NCBI RefSeq assembly: GCF_008831285.2
Contig: NC_045140.1
Coordinates: forward strand, 413,528-477,527
Direction of reading: 5' to 3'
Origin: Nymphaea colorata
Lineage: Eukaryota; Streptophyta; Magnoliopsida; Nymphaeales; Nymphaeaceae
Length of the DNA stretch: 64,000 nt
The notes under the pieces are model-generated. The model did no database searches and had not been told where the DNA came from. It saw only the letters and a program-made list of their open reading frames with translations. The position numbers and the translations under genes were made by a program. Positions 12,392 through 23,519 of the stretch are shown here, piece by piece (position 1 is the first letter of the stretch; every line of letters begins with the position of its first letter).

Positions 12392-13666
12392 ACAAAAGTT
12401 CTGAGAATGTAGCCAAAAAAGCAAAAAAAAAAAAAAGTCTTGCAATTTAAGTGTATGGTTTCTATTTCTTTTGTTTATTTTTTTAATTTTAAGAAAAGAT
12501 TTTTCATTGCCTGTCAATAATTCTTTAAGATGGCTAGAAAAAACATCTTTCCAAATTTTGTATTACTTGTTGCATAAGCATCACTGTTTGAAGTTTTGAG
12601 TCCATCCTAAGAGAAGCAAAAGTTTTAAAAAAGCTTGCAAAACTTGTCTCAATTATTAGATCAATGATTATCCACACTGGCAACCGAAAGGAAGTTTGAA
12701 CTCAACCTGCAAAGCCTACCATCCAGCTTCCTAAAGTAAATTTACTTGTGCCCAAATTTGTGAGTCGCCTATTGGAATAGACCTAACAAGCTGTTAGCAA
12801 ATACTGTAAAAACTTGGGTTGATGTCGCTTTCTAACTTTTATCTTGGAAAATAGTTGAGCTTCATTTCTTTCTCATGGCTAGAAAATGGATTACTGTTTG
12901 ACTTGTATGAAGGAAAATTATTTATATGTTGCACAATGCAGCCATCTGTGTGCATAATTTTGTCAATTCTATGTGAGTCCTTTGAAATGGTTTATTCTTA
13001 TTGGTTGATGGACATTAGATTGCAGGAGTAAGTTTGTATATTATCACTACTTTTCTGCACCCATAACCTGGTTGTTTGAACTGTACGTGGTACTACTAAG
13101 CTCTGCAAGTTAGATACTGGTCTTGCCAGAGTAGATGTTTCTGCCTTTTGCTTATTGACTATTCAGTAGCAATTTAGATAGCTTTATGTTTGCATAACTG
13201 ATCCTTTTTCTTTTCATGTATAGAAATTTATTTTTATTGGATATATATGCTGCAAATTTCAATTTCCTTGGTATTCTTGGAACACCCATACTCAAAGGTG
13301 CGGGAATTTGACATTCAGATGCTTGAGTCCAAAGTTTATGTCACCTGCGTAACCTGATGTTTTAAAACTTAGAAAAATGATGACATTCTTCTTGGGTTGC
13401 GATAAAGCTACTACTCTACATGCACCAAAAAGCACAAAGAAAATGTCACGCTTAGTAGCCTACGACAAGCGTCCACCTATATTTTTTAAACACACATATC
13501 AGATTCAGTTTTAGTAAGTTGGTTTGATTTGGGTCTTCAATTTGGACGGCTAAGTTTAGGTGGAGCTCCTTTTCCCTATTATTTGTGGCAGTCTCATTCC
13601 ATAATCTCTTTTGTTCTTTGTCATGTTCCTGCATGGTGCTAAACACTTTTTGTCAAACTACTACAG

Positions 13667-14571
13667 GACCATATAACTTCAATATTCTACAAGACCACTA
13701 TCGGGCTACCATGTTCTTAATCTGCAACAATGTAGCACAAGGCATTTTGTTTTCATTCTTTTTTAAATATGCAGGTTAGGTGGTCTATTTTTTTCTTACC
13801 CTTTCTTATTTTTCTCCTCCTTTCTTTTGAACAAATAATTTTTGTATTTTTTTGGATGTTTTGAAATCTAAAAAAACTAGAACTGCATAAATAATAATAG
13901 AAAAATTAGAACTGCTTGAAATATTGATAAAGATTCAAAATTATTTATAAAATAGAGAAGAACATGGGAAACATTCGCATAAATTATAAAGTATATGGAA
14001 GAGAGTGTTTTTTTTTTCAGTGGGGAATATATCACCCATTCGCTATTTATTTATGTTTGTCATGTTTTAAAGATATTGCAATATCTTCTCAATGACGACA
14101 TTTGTATGAGTTCCTCCTGAAATGAGATTTGCCTTGTGTATCCTTTTTGATACGTTGCAGCCAATGTTTTGTGCTTGGGATGTACTATTTATTTAACTTT
14201 TGAATATTAATTTTTGGTGTTCGAATCTTATTCAGTAATTTAACAACATTGCAACGATTACAGACACCATTCTGAAGAAGTATTGATCGACTGTTGCTAC
14301 TACCTTTACCGGCATAGCATCTGCGGCATTAATCGGTCATACTTTAACCATTAACTTTATATTGGGAATCTCTATTGTCTTCATGCCAATGCATCAGGTT
14401 GGTTTAATTCTTTAATTTATCTATTTATCTTTTTTTTTTTTGCAGTTCTTTTCACCACTGTCTAAGGTCAGAGAAGATCAAACACCAATCTGTGGAGATA
14501 ATGGAGGTTCAGCAAAGTCATGGCTTAGTTATTATAAAGTTCGTGATCACCTGCAGGGTTGGTTCCCTTGA
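13667..14571 (+). pseudogene. Nucleotide-sugar transporter (CMP-sialic acid/UDP-galactose transporter-like), 3' fragment with premature stop
   Basis: Three exons are visible with good splice sites. Exon a is 13,667-13,774 (acceptor CTACAG, donor GTTAGG) and codes [14 protein letters not shown]...[16 protein letters not shown]. Exon b is 14,264-14,397 and codes DTILKKY[19 protein letters not shown], then [15 protein letters not shown]...MHQ. Exon c is 14,446-14,571 and codes FFSPLSKVREDQ... to a TGA. These match the C-terminal transmembrane part of the plant CMP-sialic-acid transporter-like / UTR6 clade of Golgi nucleotide-sugar transporters, including the KY(S)STVAT segment. The Ser codon there is TGA (14,284-14,286). 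The exons for the N-terminal two-thirds are not found upstream to 9.5 kb. The piece is therefore a truncated, inactive copy. Phases join correctly (GCA G|AC; CAG|TTC), so it is not a processed copy. Confidence 0.85.
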
Positions 14572-14794
14572 GTTAAGTCTGTAAAAAAATTAATCGTAGA
14601 TCATCACGGTGGACATTACAATCACCAAAATATGATGCGTTGTCTGCTTTCCTTGAAAAGAACCATCTTGGTTGGAGCATTTCCATACAGGAACCTGGGT
14701 ACATTAAAAGATAATATTCTACTGTTGTACATTTTTGCAAGTTCCGATGCTTGTTTGTGAAACTTCATATTCAGTGGGTAGCCCCCGTAGCCCC

Positions 14795-15285
14795 CAGACC
14801 ACTTGAGTAAAGCATCAAAACCAAACCTCTTAAATTCAGGTTGAAAAATGTTTTAAACAAAATATGAACCTTGTAATGTGTTTATAAGCACTAATTTAAT
14901 ATAAAATGCTTTAGTTCAAGTCATTTTTTTTTTAAAGTTAAATCATTTTACTAGGGACACACACACACACACACATATGAGAGTTGGTAAAATTGAGACC
15001 ATCTCTTCTAGACTTACTGAAATTAATTTATTTATTTTTAGTCTAACCTTATAGATATGATTTTAAGAGTGATTTGATGAGAAATATATATTAAGTTAGT
15101 TGTTGCTTACTTAAACAATGTTTTCTAATAATAAGAAAATGAACAACTCTTATAACGTCAAAATTTTGGTAGTACAATGATTAACTTTTTTACAAAAAAA
15201 AAAAACCTCAACTAAAGCATTTTATATTAAATTAGTGCTGATAAACACATTACAAGGTTCATGTTTTGTTTACTATATATGTATA
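14795..15285. repeat. Head-to-head inverted repeat made of two copies of one mobile-type element
   Basis: 14,861-14,923 (ATGAACCTTGTAATGTGTTT and following) reads as the reverse complement of 15,203-15,271. The right part (14,978-15,275) is also the reverse complement of 26,885-27,222, so the element occurs elsewhere in the window. A (CA)n run at 14,956-14,977 lies between the arms. There is no coding capacity. Confidence 0.75.
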
Positions 15286-15402
15286 GCACAATTCCATCCA
15301 ATCTATTGTATTAAGCAGGTATAATTAAACACATAGCACAATGACTAGCTTTTCCATTTGAGTGGGTATGATTAAACAGATAGCCCAATAGCTTGTTTTT
15401 TC

Positions 15403-15403
<1 letters not shown>

Positions 15404-15441
<38 letters not shown>
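15404..15441. repeat. (TA)n microsatellite
   Basis: An uninterrupted TA run followed by a purine-rich stretch (GAGGTGGAGAGAGAAAGGG). Confidence 0.95.
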
Positions 15442-15445
<4 letters not shown>

Positions 15446-15469
15446 AGGTGGAGAGAGAAAGGGAATAGT

Positions 15470-15790
15470 AAACGAACGGACTGAAAATGGCCCCTGAAAA
15501 GTTATGGGAGAGTCACAACTTCAAACCCAGAGAATCTTGCTTTTAGCGCTGATGGCTTGAAATTCATCTTAAAAAAACAAAACAAAAGGAATAAAGGAGA
15601 GACTTGCGAACCTTCGAGAAAGCAAAGTTCTCTTGCTGTACGATTACTTTGAACAGAAAAAGTAGCAGAGTCCAAAGTCCCAAAAGTACATGGAAATGAA
15701 CTAATGAAGCTTCACTGTGCTTCGAAAAGAACGGCGAACTTTCTATCTTGAACAGGCTTTCAACTTTCTTTTTCGATTAAAAAAAAAAAA
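15470..15790 (+). repeat. Dispersed ~0.5-kb repeat, member 2 of 3 (shortened)
   Basis: Shares CCTGAAAAGTTATG, GAATCTTGC, TTTTAGC and GTGCTTCGAAAAGAACG in order with 3340-3620 and 17,160-17,330. Confidence 0.6.
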
Positions 15791-16289
15791 GGAAAAGTCA
15801 CAAGTACAAAATCATTGTCTTAAAATTACCAATTACAAATCTCATGATAACAAATGACGGGGCAGCTCTTGGTCCACATCAGTTAATGGACTTCCAAGAA
15901 AGAAAGTATTTGGCGTTTTTAAAATTTTGTTTTGTTCACGTAAGGGGATTGAAGAAATGTATGGCTTGATGAACATATTTCTAGGAGACATTAACACAAT
16001 GCCTCTATTGCAAATGCTCCTAACGAAAGTAGAAATTTTTGTTCGGCCTTTTTCTCTAATACTTTCCTCCGACTGTTTAGCAATGGTATACAATATTTTG
16101 TTATTCTTTTATGAATCTACCCAAAAAAATGTTAGAGGTCCTCCAATACTTTTTGGACTGTTTAGCAATGGTAAATCTATCTAAAAAACTTAGGGAACAT
16201 TTATGAAATAATTTTTCATAAAAAGAATACAAAATGTTCAAAAAAGGAAAAAAAAAAAAAGGCTAAAGTATCTTTTTCACAACCCATTA

Positions 16290-16870
16290 TAATAATGGCT
16301 TGCAGGTCCTTTCAGTGGTCAACTTCCAACACAAAGACATGCTTTGCCCTCTTCACGTGCAGCCTCTTGCTCACCGGAAAAAAAGTGGTTCGAGGCATGT
16401 GACCTCACTAGCAATTTATGGACCTAAAATAGCCAGGTTTCAAGGCATATGCTTCCTCGTATTTTGGGATTGAATTCTTTTCCTTTTCTTTCTTTCTTCT
16501 TTCTACTCGTTGTTAGACTTGAGATCTGACTACCATATACCTTTGTTTTTTTCTCCTTCATTTATAAGGAATGGGGTGCACCAAAAATGAAACAGTGACC
16601 TCACATATAGTGGACATCAAACCTGAGCCATCGGCATCGAATCAGATGGCTCACATCATTTCTTACATCCCTCTCCCTCTCCCCTTCTTACTTTGACAGC
16701 TAACGGCTCCCCTTGCGGTCACCGGCAGATGTGCCGGCGATGTCAGATGATGGGTAGAGGGAAGGAGGAGGCACGAGGCCTCCTCTTCTCTTTGACGAAG
16801 GCCTGGTGGCTGCCAATGCCGACGGGGGAGGTAGAAGAGTAAAAAACAGATGGACAACCTTAGTTTGATA
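16290..16870. other. Intergenic, with a short GC-rich patch
   Basis: 16,670-16,850 is noticeably GC-rich (CACCGGCAGATGTGCCGGCG and neighbours) next to AT-rich DNA. No protein or RNA gene is recognised. Confidence 0.4.
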
Positions 16871-16898
16871 TCCGGTGACTCAAAAATCACTATTCATG

Positions 16899-16936
<38 letters not shown>

Positions 16937-18219
16937 CGAACCTTTCCTATTTAATTGATATGCAAGTTCTAAAGCTAGGTAGGATTTAGAACAAGGCCAG
17001 GAAGAAGAAGATCCCTTGAGACAGATCTTCACACTCTTTAAGCCAACTGGGAGTGAAATTGCAGCAATTAACATCTCGTCGGTTCTTGACCACATGCGGC
17101 ACATATAATATAAGAGATGGATCATTCGTAGTAAACAATTAAGAAAGACTGAGAATGATCGCCTGAAAAGTAATGCTGAGGATGACATCGGAATCTTTGT
17201 TAAAAGGGGAAAGTACTACTGCTCCATCTCCAATTATGACGTTGAGAGAAAAATAGGATCTGTCCCTGCTGTAAAGTGCATGCGAATGAAGGCAGCACTG
17301 TGCTTCGAAAAGAACGGAGGATTTTTTCCGTTTGGCTGACAACTAAAGACATGAACGATGAGTTCTTTCTCCTCCTTATTTGGAAAAAATGGAAACAGGC
17401 GGTGGAAGGGTAATAGTCTACGAATGGGACGCACGAAATCAAAACAACAGCGGGCGGTCGGGCAAGTGGCGGATGAAAACACAAAGTGGGCATCTAGCAG
17501 GATAATTAACCAAGCTTGTCCTTACCTTCTAAATTTGGGCATGATAAGTTATTTGGTCGCCCAATAACTTATTTAAAATATTATTTTCTTTAATGTATAT
17601 TATAATTAATTATATTTATATATTATCTTATATTTTAACATATATACATATAGCAAATATTTCTGGGGCAAAAGAAATCAAGTTTTTTTTTTTTTTTGAC
17701 CGAGTGGATCATAAGCCGCAAGCCGACTTGAAAAATAATATTTGTATTATCACTAATTGCAAATTTCAAGATGACGATAATGTTACAACGTCTTATGCAT
17801 GTATTATACTAGTGACCAACTTCTGGGACCAAATTATTAATTCTCACTTCAAGTGTTTTTATTTTAACAGTTTTCTGGCAATTTTACGAAAAGAAAGGTT
17901 TATGAAGCTATAAACCCAAAAAAACTTTGCAAGATCGGGGACCCGTATTTCATTGGTGGAAAGGTGGTATAAGTAAATTATTTCCTAAATCCCACATGCT
18001 CGTGCTTTGGATCGAAATAATCAAATTTTGTTTGTTTTTTCTAAACTAATGAAATTTAGAATAAATTAAAATTCAATACATGAGTTTATTTCAAACAAGC
18101 TCTTCAATAATATAAGAGGATGTTGGTTTACCTCACATATGAAATACACCCCCTTCGTAATATACACACACAAACCGACATGGTATCAATGTAAGGTCTT
18201 AACCACTTAAAAAGGGATG

Positions 18220-18610
18220 TCTATAATAGTTACAAATAATGTCTTCGAGTATTAAACGGCGATATTTTTCTCGAGTATAATAAGGCGAGCTTCAAAAAAT
18301 TAAAAAAATATGGTAAATTTTTTAAAAAATTTAAAAACTAAAAATAGGAAAAAAAATAAAATAAGTGAGAAAATAATAAAACAAAAATCACAAGATAAAT
18401 AGCTTTACAACAAATAAAAATAGAAAATGAAAAAATAATTGTTTGGCATTAAAAAGACTTAAAAAAATGAAAAGAGTGAAAAAAGAAGCATTAAAAATGT
18501 GTTTCTTTTTGTTTTTAATATTTAAAAAAAACATTTTTTTAAGTTTTAAACGGTCATTCAATTTATCCACAAAAAAAGACACTTTTTATGTAACTATGGT
18601 CCATATTCAA
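18220..18610. repeat. A-rich interspersed element, member 1 of 3
   Basis: Begins near GTCTTCGAGTATTAAACG with GAGTATAATAAGGCGAGCTT, has a long stretch of AAAAAT/AAATAAAA words, and ends near TTTTAAACGGTCATTCAATTT. The same succession is seen at 56,160-56,550 and, more diverged, at 27,690-28,050. The AAACG and CGTTT-type ends hint at inverted termini. Runs of Lys and Phe codons make short open frames that I do not call. Confidence 0.65.
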
Positions 18611-19120
18611 ACATGCCTTCTTATAGCCTCTCCTAAAATTTTCATACATATAAAAGATTGGAACTTGAATTGATGGCATCACGACGACCTCATCATCATA
18701 AGTGAACTAACCACTGATGGGTGACCCAGAAGATTTTAATTGATCAGTTATATATGAGGCTATCAAACACACCCTAATAATAACTTCCTCTAAAATCTTC
18801 ATGTAAAGAATGGTATCTGATCCTTCACGCAGCACTAAAACCGATGGCGCCCGACCCTTTACAGTATCATCACAAGCAAACTGGCCATGACCATGACCAT
18901 GAGCGATCTTGCATCCGATACACTCATTTTTCTTATCGCCATAACTTTCAACTTTCCGAAAGTGCCTATTGTTCCTTGTCCGCATTACTTTTTAGCTTTT
19001 TCAAAAGAGCCTTGTGTGCCTTGTCCGCATTACCATTAGTACCAATATAATGTCATGAAAAAGTTTGATACTAAAAAGGAAAAGTAACCATTAACAAATA
19101 TGTCTTCTAAGGAGTGTAGC

Positions 19121-20025
19121 ACAACCGGGTAGGGTGCTCATACTTAAGGAGTTTGAAGCTCGAATCTTGTGGTCACAGCCACTTTGTAATGTGCACCCAT
19201 CTGAGCCACAAACATTGACAAGCACTATGCTCGATTTGAAAGATACCCACTACAAGGTCATCCAGGTATCCAAGCTTAACTTAGATACATAATGATATAA
19301 CCCAACCGGGTAGGGTACTCATAGTGTTTGAAGCTCGAATCTTGTGGTCACGGCCACTTTGTAATGTGTTACCCATCTAAGTCACAAACGTTGGCAAGCA
19401 CTATGCTCGAGTTGAAAGATATCCACTACAAGGTCATCCAGGTCTCGAAGCTTAACTTGGATACCTAATGATATAACCCAATTGGGCAGGATGCTCATAC
19501 TCAAGGCGTTTGAAGCTCGAATCTTGTGGTCACGGCCACTTTGTAATGTGTTACCCATCTAAGTCACAGACGTTGGCAAACACTATGCTTGAGTTGAAAG
19601 ATACCCACTACAAGGTCATCCAAGTCTCGAAGCTTAACCTTGGATACATAATGATATAACCCAACCAGGTAGGGTGTTCATACTCAATGGGTTTGAAGCT
19701 TGAATCTTGTGGTCACGACCACTTTGTAATGTGTTACCCATCTAAGCCACAAATGTTGGCAAGCACTATGCTCGAGTTGAAAGATACCCACTACAAGGTC
19801 ATCTAGGCCTTGAAGTTTAACCTTGGATACATAATGATATAACCCAACCAGGTAGGGTGCTCATACTCAAGGGGTTTGAAGCTCAAATCTTGTAGTCCTG
19901 GCCACTTTGTAATATATTACCAATCTAAGCGACAAATGTTGGCAAGCACTATGCTCAAGTTAAAGATACCCACTACTAGGTCATCCAGGACTTGAAGCTT
20001 AACCTTAGATACATAATGATATAAC
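19121..20025 (+). repeat. Tandem array, five units of ~180 bp
   Basis: Units begin at about 19,121, 19,301, 19,478, 19,660 and 19,843, and the array ends at about 20,025 (periods 177-183). Each starts close to CCCAACCGGGTAGGGTGCTC, runs through CTTGTGGTCACGGCCACTTT and TGGCAAGCACTATGCTCGAG, and ends AAGCTTAACCTTGGATACAT. Divergence between units is around ten per cent or less by eye, so the array is younger than the segmental duplication holding it, whose other copy has one unit. Confidence 0.95.
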
Positions 20026-23000
20026 CTTTGGGGTTTTATGCTAGAGATAGTTTCTTCTAAGTAAATATTAATTGCATTCTTGTCGCCCATGTGTTTCATT
20101 TCAACCATTGTTTAATTGTGGCATACCAAGTGGCAAGAGCCAGGAAGAACACATTGGGCCCATGCCCCTCATTATTAAAAGCTTTATATACATCTCACAT
20201 TTGCTCATGCACATACACACGCTACTAACTATGGGACCTTCATATACCATACTTAATGAGAATTTTTAAATATCAATTTTAAGGAGATTAAATAGTGAGA
20301 ATAAGTTGAAAATTTAGAATCAAAATTGTTTTTTTAAGAGACCAAAATACCTTTCAAATGAGGCGAGAAGTCTCCTTTAAGAAAACTCATTTGTTTCTTT
20401 CTTTGTTTTTTTTTTTATTTCATCTATTTTTCTCATACACAAGTCATACTCCTTATCAATGACCCATCATCTCCATGTACAAGTGTTTCAATATTTTGAA
20501 GGTACAACTTGTGATTGTTATATTTAAATTTGAACAAAAAATCTTCTGTCCAATGCAATGACAGTGTGATTAATCATATCAACTGCATTGCATCAAACTG
20601 TTGGGCAGATCTCAAGATGATTAGAGGATTTTAACTATATATATATATATATATGTGGTTAAAAATTTCTCTAAGTTTTTGCCCAGATTTCCAGGCGCAC
20701 CACTGTTATATCACCCTTGTATATCTTTTAAAGAACAAGTTTTTTTTTTTTTAAGCGTATATAATGAAGTTGTGATTTGATGATGATCTGAGGCTTCAGA
20801 TATGTTCTTGTGGCACTTTTGTGGAGTTGACAGCGAACCTAAGCTTTGCCCAGGACAACCTACCGCACTCATCCTAATTAATTGATGTGGTGCGAGTGAC
20901 AGCCGGGCCTGTCCCGTGAACCCTGTTAATCTTGCGTTGTTTCCAAGGCCTCATTCAAAGTTGTTTCCAAGGCCTCATTCAAAGATTTCAACGTCATGAC
21001 TCGAGGCTTACCACTAGTGACTAAGCACGAATGATTTGGCCCGAGAAGTTTTCAGTAACTGTTAGGCGGAGTTTAGGATGTTTTTTAAGGACACAGGCCA
21101 AACAGTCTATGAGTCGGGGTTAATAGGAGCGACTGGTCAGGCCAAACTAAAAGAATTTGATTTTTTCAATATAAATATTTTTTTTTTGCGCTCACTCAGG
21201 CCATGCCCAAGCTAGTTTGAAGGGCCAAGGTTCCACAAGATGCATGTTTGTTAAGAAGAATATTGTGTTTCTGAAAGCATGCTCATACGCTGTAAACATC
21301 ATGCCTTAATTTGTTTTTAGAAATAATGGAGCGATTATGTTCATAATTTATTGTTTGAGTTAAGAACATCATTCACTTTTTTCATAATGAGAACACGAAG
21401 TTTTTGGGTGATCTATTAAGAACATGTGTTGTTTCAAAGAACATAAAATCTTTGTTATCAAACGCTTCTAAAGAGTCCATATCACAGCATTAAAAAAACA
21501 GCCAAACAAGAGAACCAAGTCACACATGGTAAGAGGATTAATACAAAGAAAAATTATTGAAACGATTTAGGAAGAATATTAACTTGGGTGAGCAGGATGA
21601 GTATTTAATCATACACTTAAGAAGAGAGCTGAAACCCCCACCCAATTCTTCATCTACCTGAGGTACATGTGCTATTTTAGTGTTTTGGGGTGCCACCCCT
21701 ACCATGCTCAATTTGTGTGGTGGTGGCCCACTTTTTGCAACAAAGAATTGACGTCTTAAGGTTCAAAAAACTGAAGCTCCAACCCTGTCCATTGTGTTAA
21801 TCCCCTTGGGGACATTTAAGAGGAATATTAACTACTTCTAAGCAATTAACCAAAGAACTGAGTATATCGAAAGACATGAGAAAAGGAAGGTCCAAGCCTT
21901 AAGCTTTAAAAGGGAGACATGCTAAAAAAATAACTTGAAGAGTAGTTCCATGGTTTGTCTATCACAAATGGCAAGGTTAACATTTTATGAGATGTTCCCT
22001 TAGCTCAGGTAGCCTTTTATATTAATGTAGTAATGAAGTTGGGATTCATTAGTCCCTCAAAACTTAGGCACACGCATTCCCAAGAGGGTTGGCGCAACGG
22101 TTGGAGTATGAATTAGTAGGTAGTCAGTCTTTGTTTTGAACTCCTATGACGTCAACCCTCTCTGCTACAAAAAGATCATCAATATACAAATTGAAACATA
22201 GTGGAACATCACCTAAGGCACCAAAGCAGCCCCAGTCCTGGGTGGATGAAGGAGAGGATGAGAGGAAGGGGAAAGCTTCCGCTTTCAATGGGTGCTGGGA
22301 TTAGGCTCCGCACACCCAAAATCACTTATCAATGAACTTATGCATGGCCATTTTAGAGTATGACAAAGACAACTTTTGCTTCCTTACAAAAGACAAACGA
22401 AAAAATAAGGACTTTTAAACAAGAAAACCAAAGAAGACTTCCACCAAAAGAAAAAAAAAATGGTTGTTCCTCTTTCTAGTTTTTACTTATATGAATAACT
22501 TTTGCTAATGGATGTTTAACACCCAAAGAAATTGGTATATATAGTACGCATACTCTCAATCATCATGAGTGTATATGCTTCTGTGCGGTCTCAAATCAAG
22601 TTGCATGAAATTCACTCTAAAAACTATAAACTATAGGTTAGATTCCTATGAATTTAGTGCACAAAACAATGTGCAACAAATGTTTAAGAAAGGTTCATGG
22701 ACTGCCTAGGCAGTGTTTCAGTTGCCAAACACTTCCAAAAGCACTTTCTCTTGAATGTTTGAAGCCAAAATGAAATTTGCATTAGCGAGCTGCAGAGTTA
22801 TTTTGGCTGAGGGGCATTTGAGTCACCGGCACTCTATCTCATTTTAAAGTCATTTCAACGTCATTTTTTTTTTTTAAATGAAACTTTTGGTAGACTGATG
22901 TGAGCCGCCTAAGTATCTTGGCCACCCGCCTAAGTATCTCGGCCGCTAGCCATGACATCAGAAGATGACAAGGATCCTTTGTTGTGGATGCTAGAAATTG

Positions 23001-23519
23001 GACGTCACTGTTATATCTTGCAGAAAAAACAAGCTAAAAAGTAGGAAAAAAACAGGCCCGACATGCCCACCTGAACAATCACCATCGCTGCCATCGTCGT
23101 CAACAGGACTCACTGTAAGGATATCCGTTTTATCTAAAAACCACGTGATATCAACCAATGAGGCGCTTCATATGAGCAAAGCCCAACGTGAGCCCACCTG
23201 AATGCATGATATACCAGTTAATGAAGAACACATATAAGAAAATGCTTTTACTGGACGTTGAATCTCCATGCATTCCAAATAAAAGGCAAAAGACAAAAAC
23301 ATCTAAAATTGAAAAGGAAGTACTAATGCTCAATCATTAACTTCTGACCCCTTAACTATTTCTACTTAGATTCATTGGTGCCGTGCATCTTTTTGTTAAT
23401 GATCAATCACCATGAGAATGAAAAGGGGAAAGACAAAAGGTATAAAATAAATGAAGCACCTACATCTACTGGAATCTAATACTTTCATAGTGGAAAAGAT
23501 AGTCTTTTAGTGGAATATA

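Larger units (their letters stand above)
16870..23500. repeat. Segmental duplication, copy B
   Basis: Direct-orientation partner of 3110-9500; block pairs are given there. It starts with a third member of the ~0.5-kb repeat (16,870-17,400) and contains copy-specific additions: the ~180-bp tandem array (19.1-20.0 kb) and an A-rich element (18.2-18.6 kb). No genes are recognised. Confidence 0.85.

Noticed and set aside
13667-14571. Functional transporter gene
   Set aside because: There is an in-frame TGA, and the exons for the N-terminal two-thirds are missing from the preceding 4 kb.
19121-20025. CRISPR-like array
   Set aside because: Units are contiguous ~180-bp repeats without short repeat/unique spacer structure, in a plant nuclear context.
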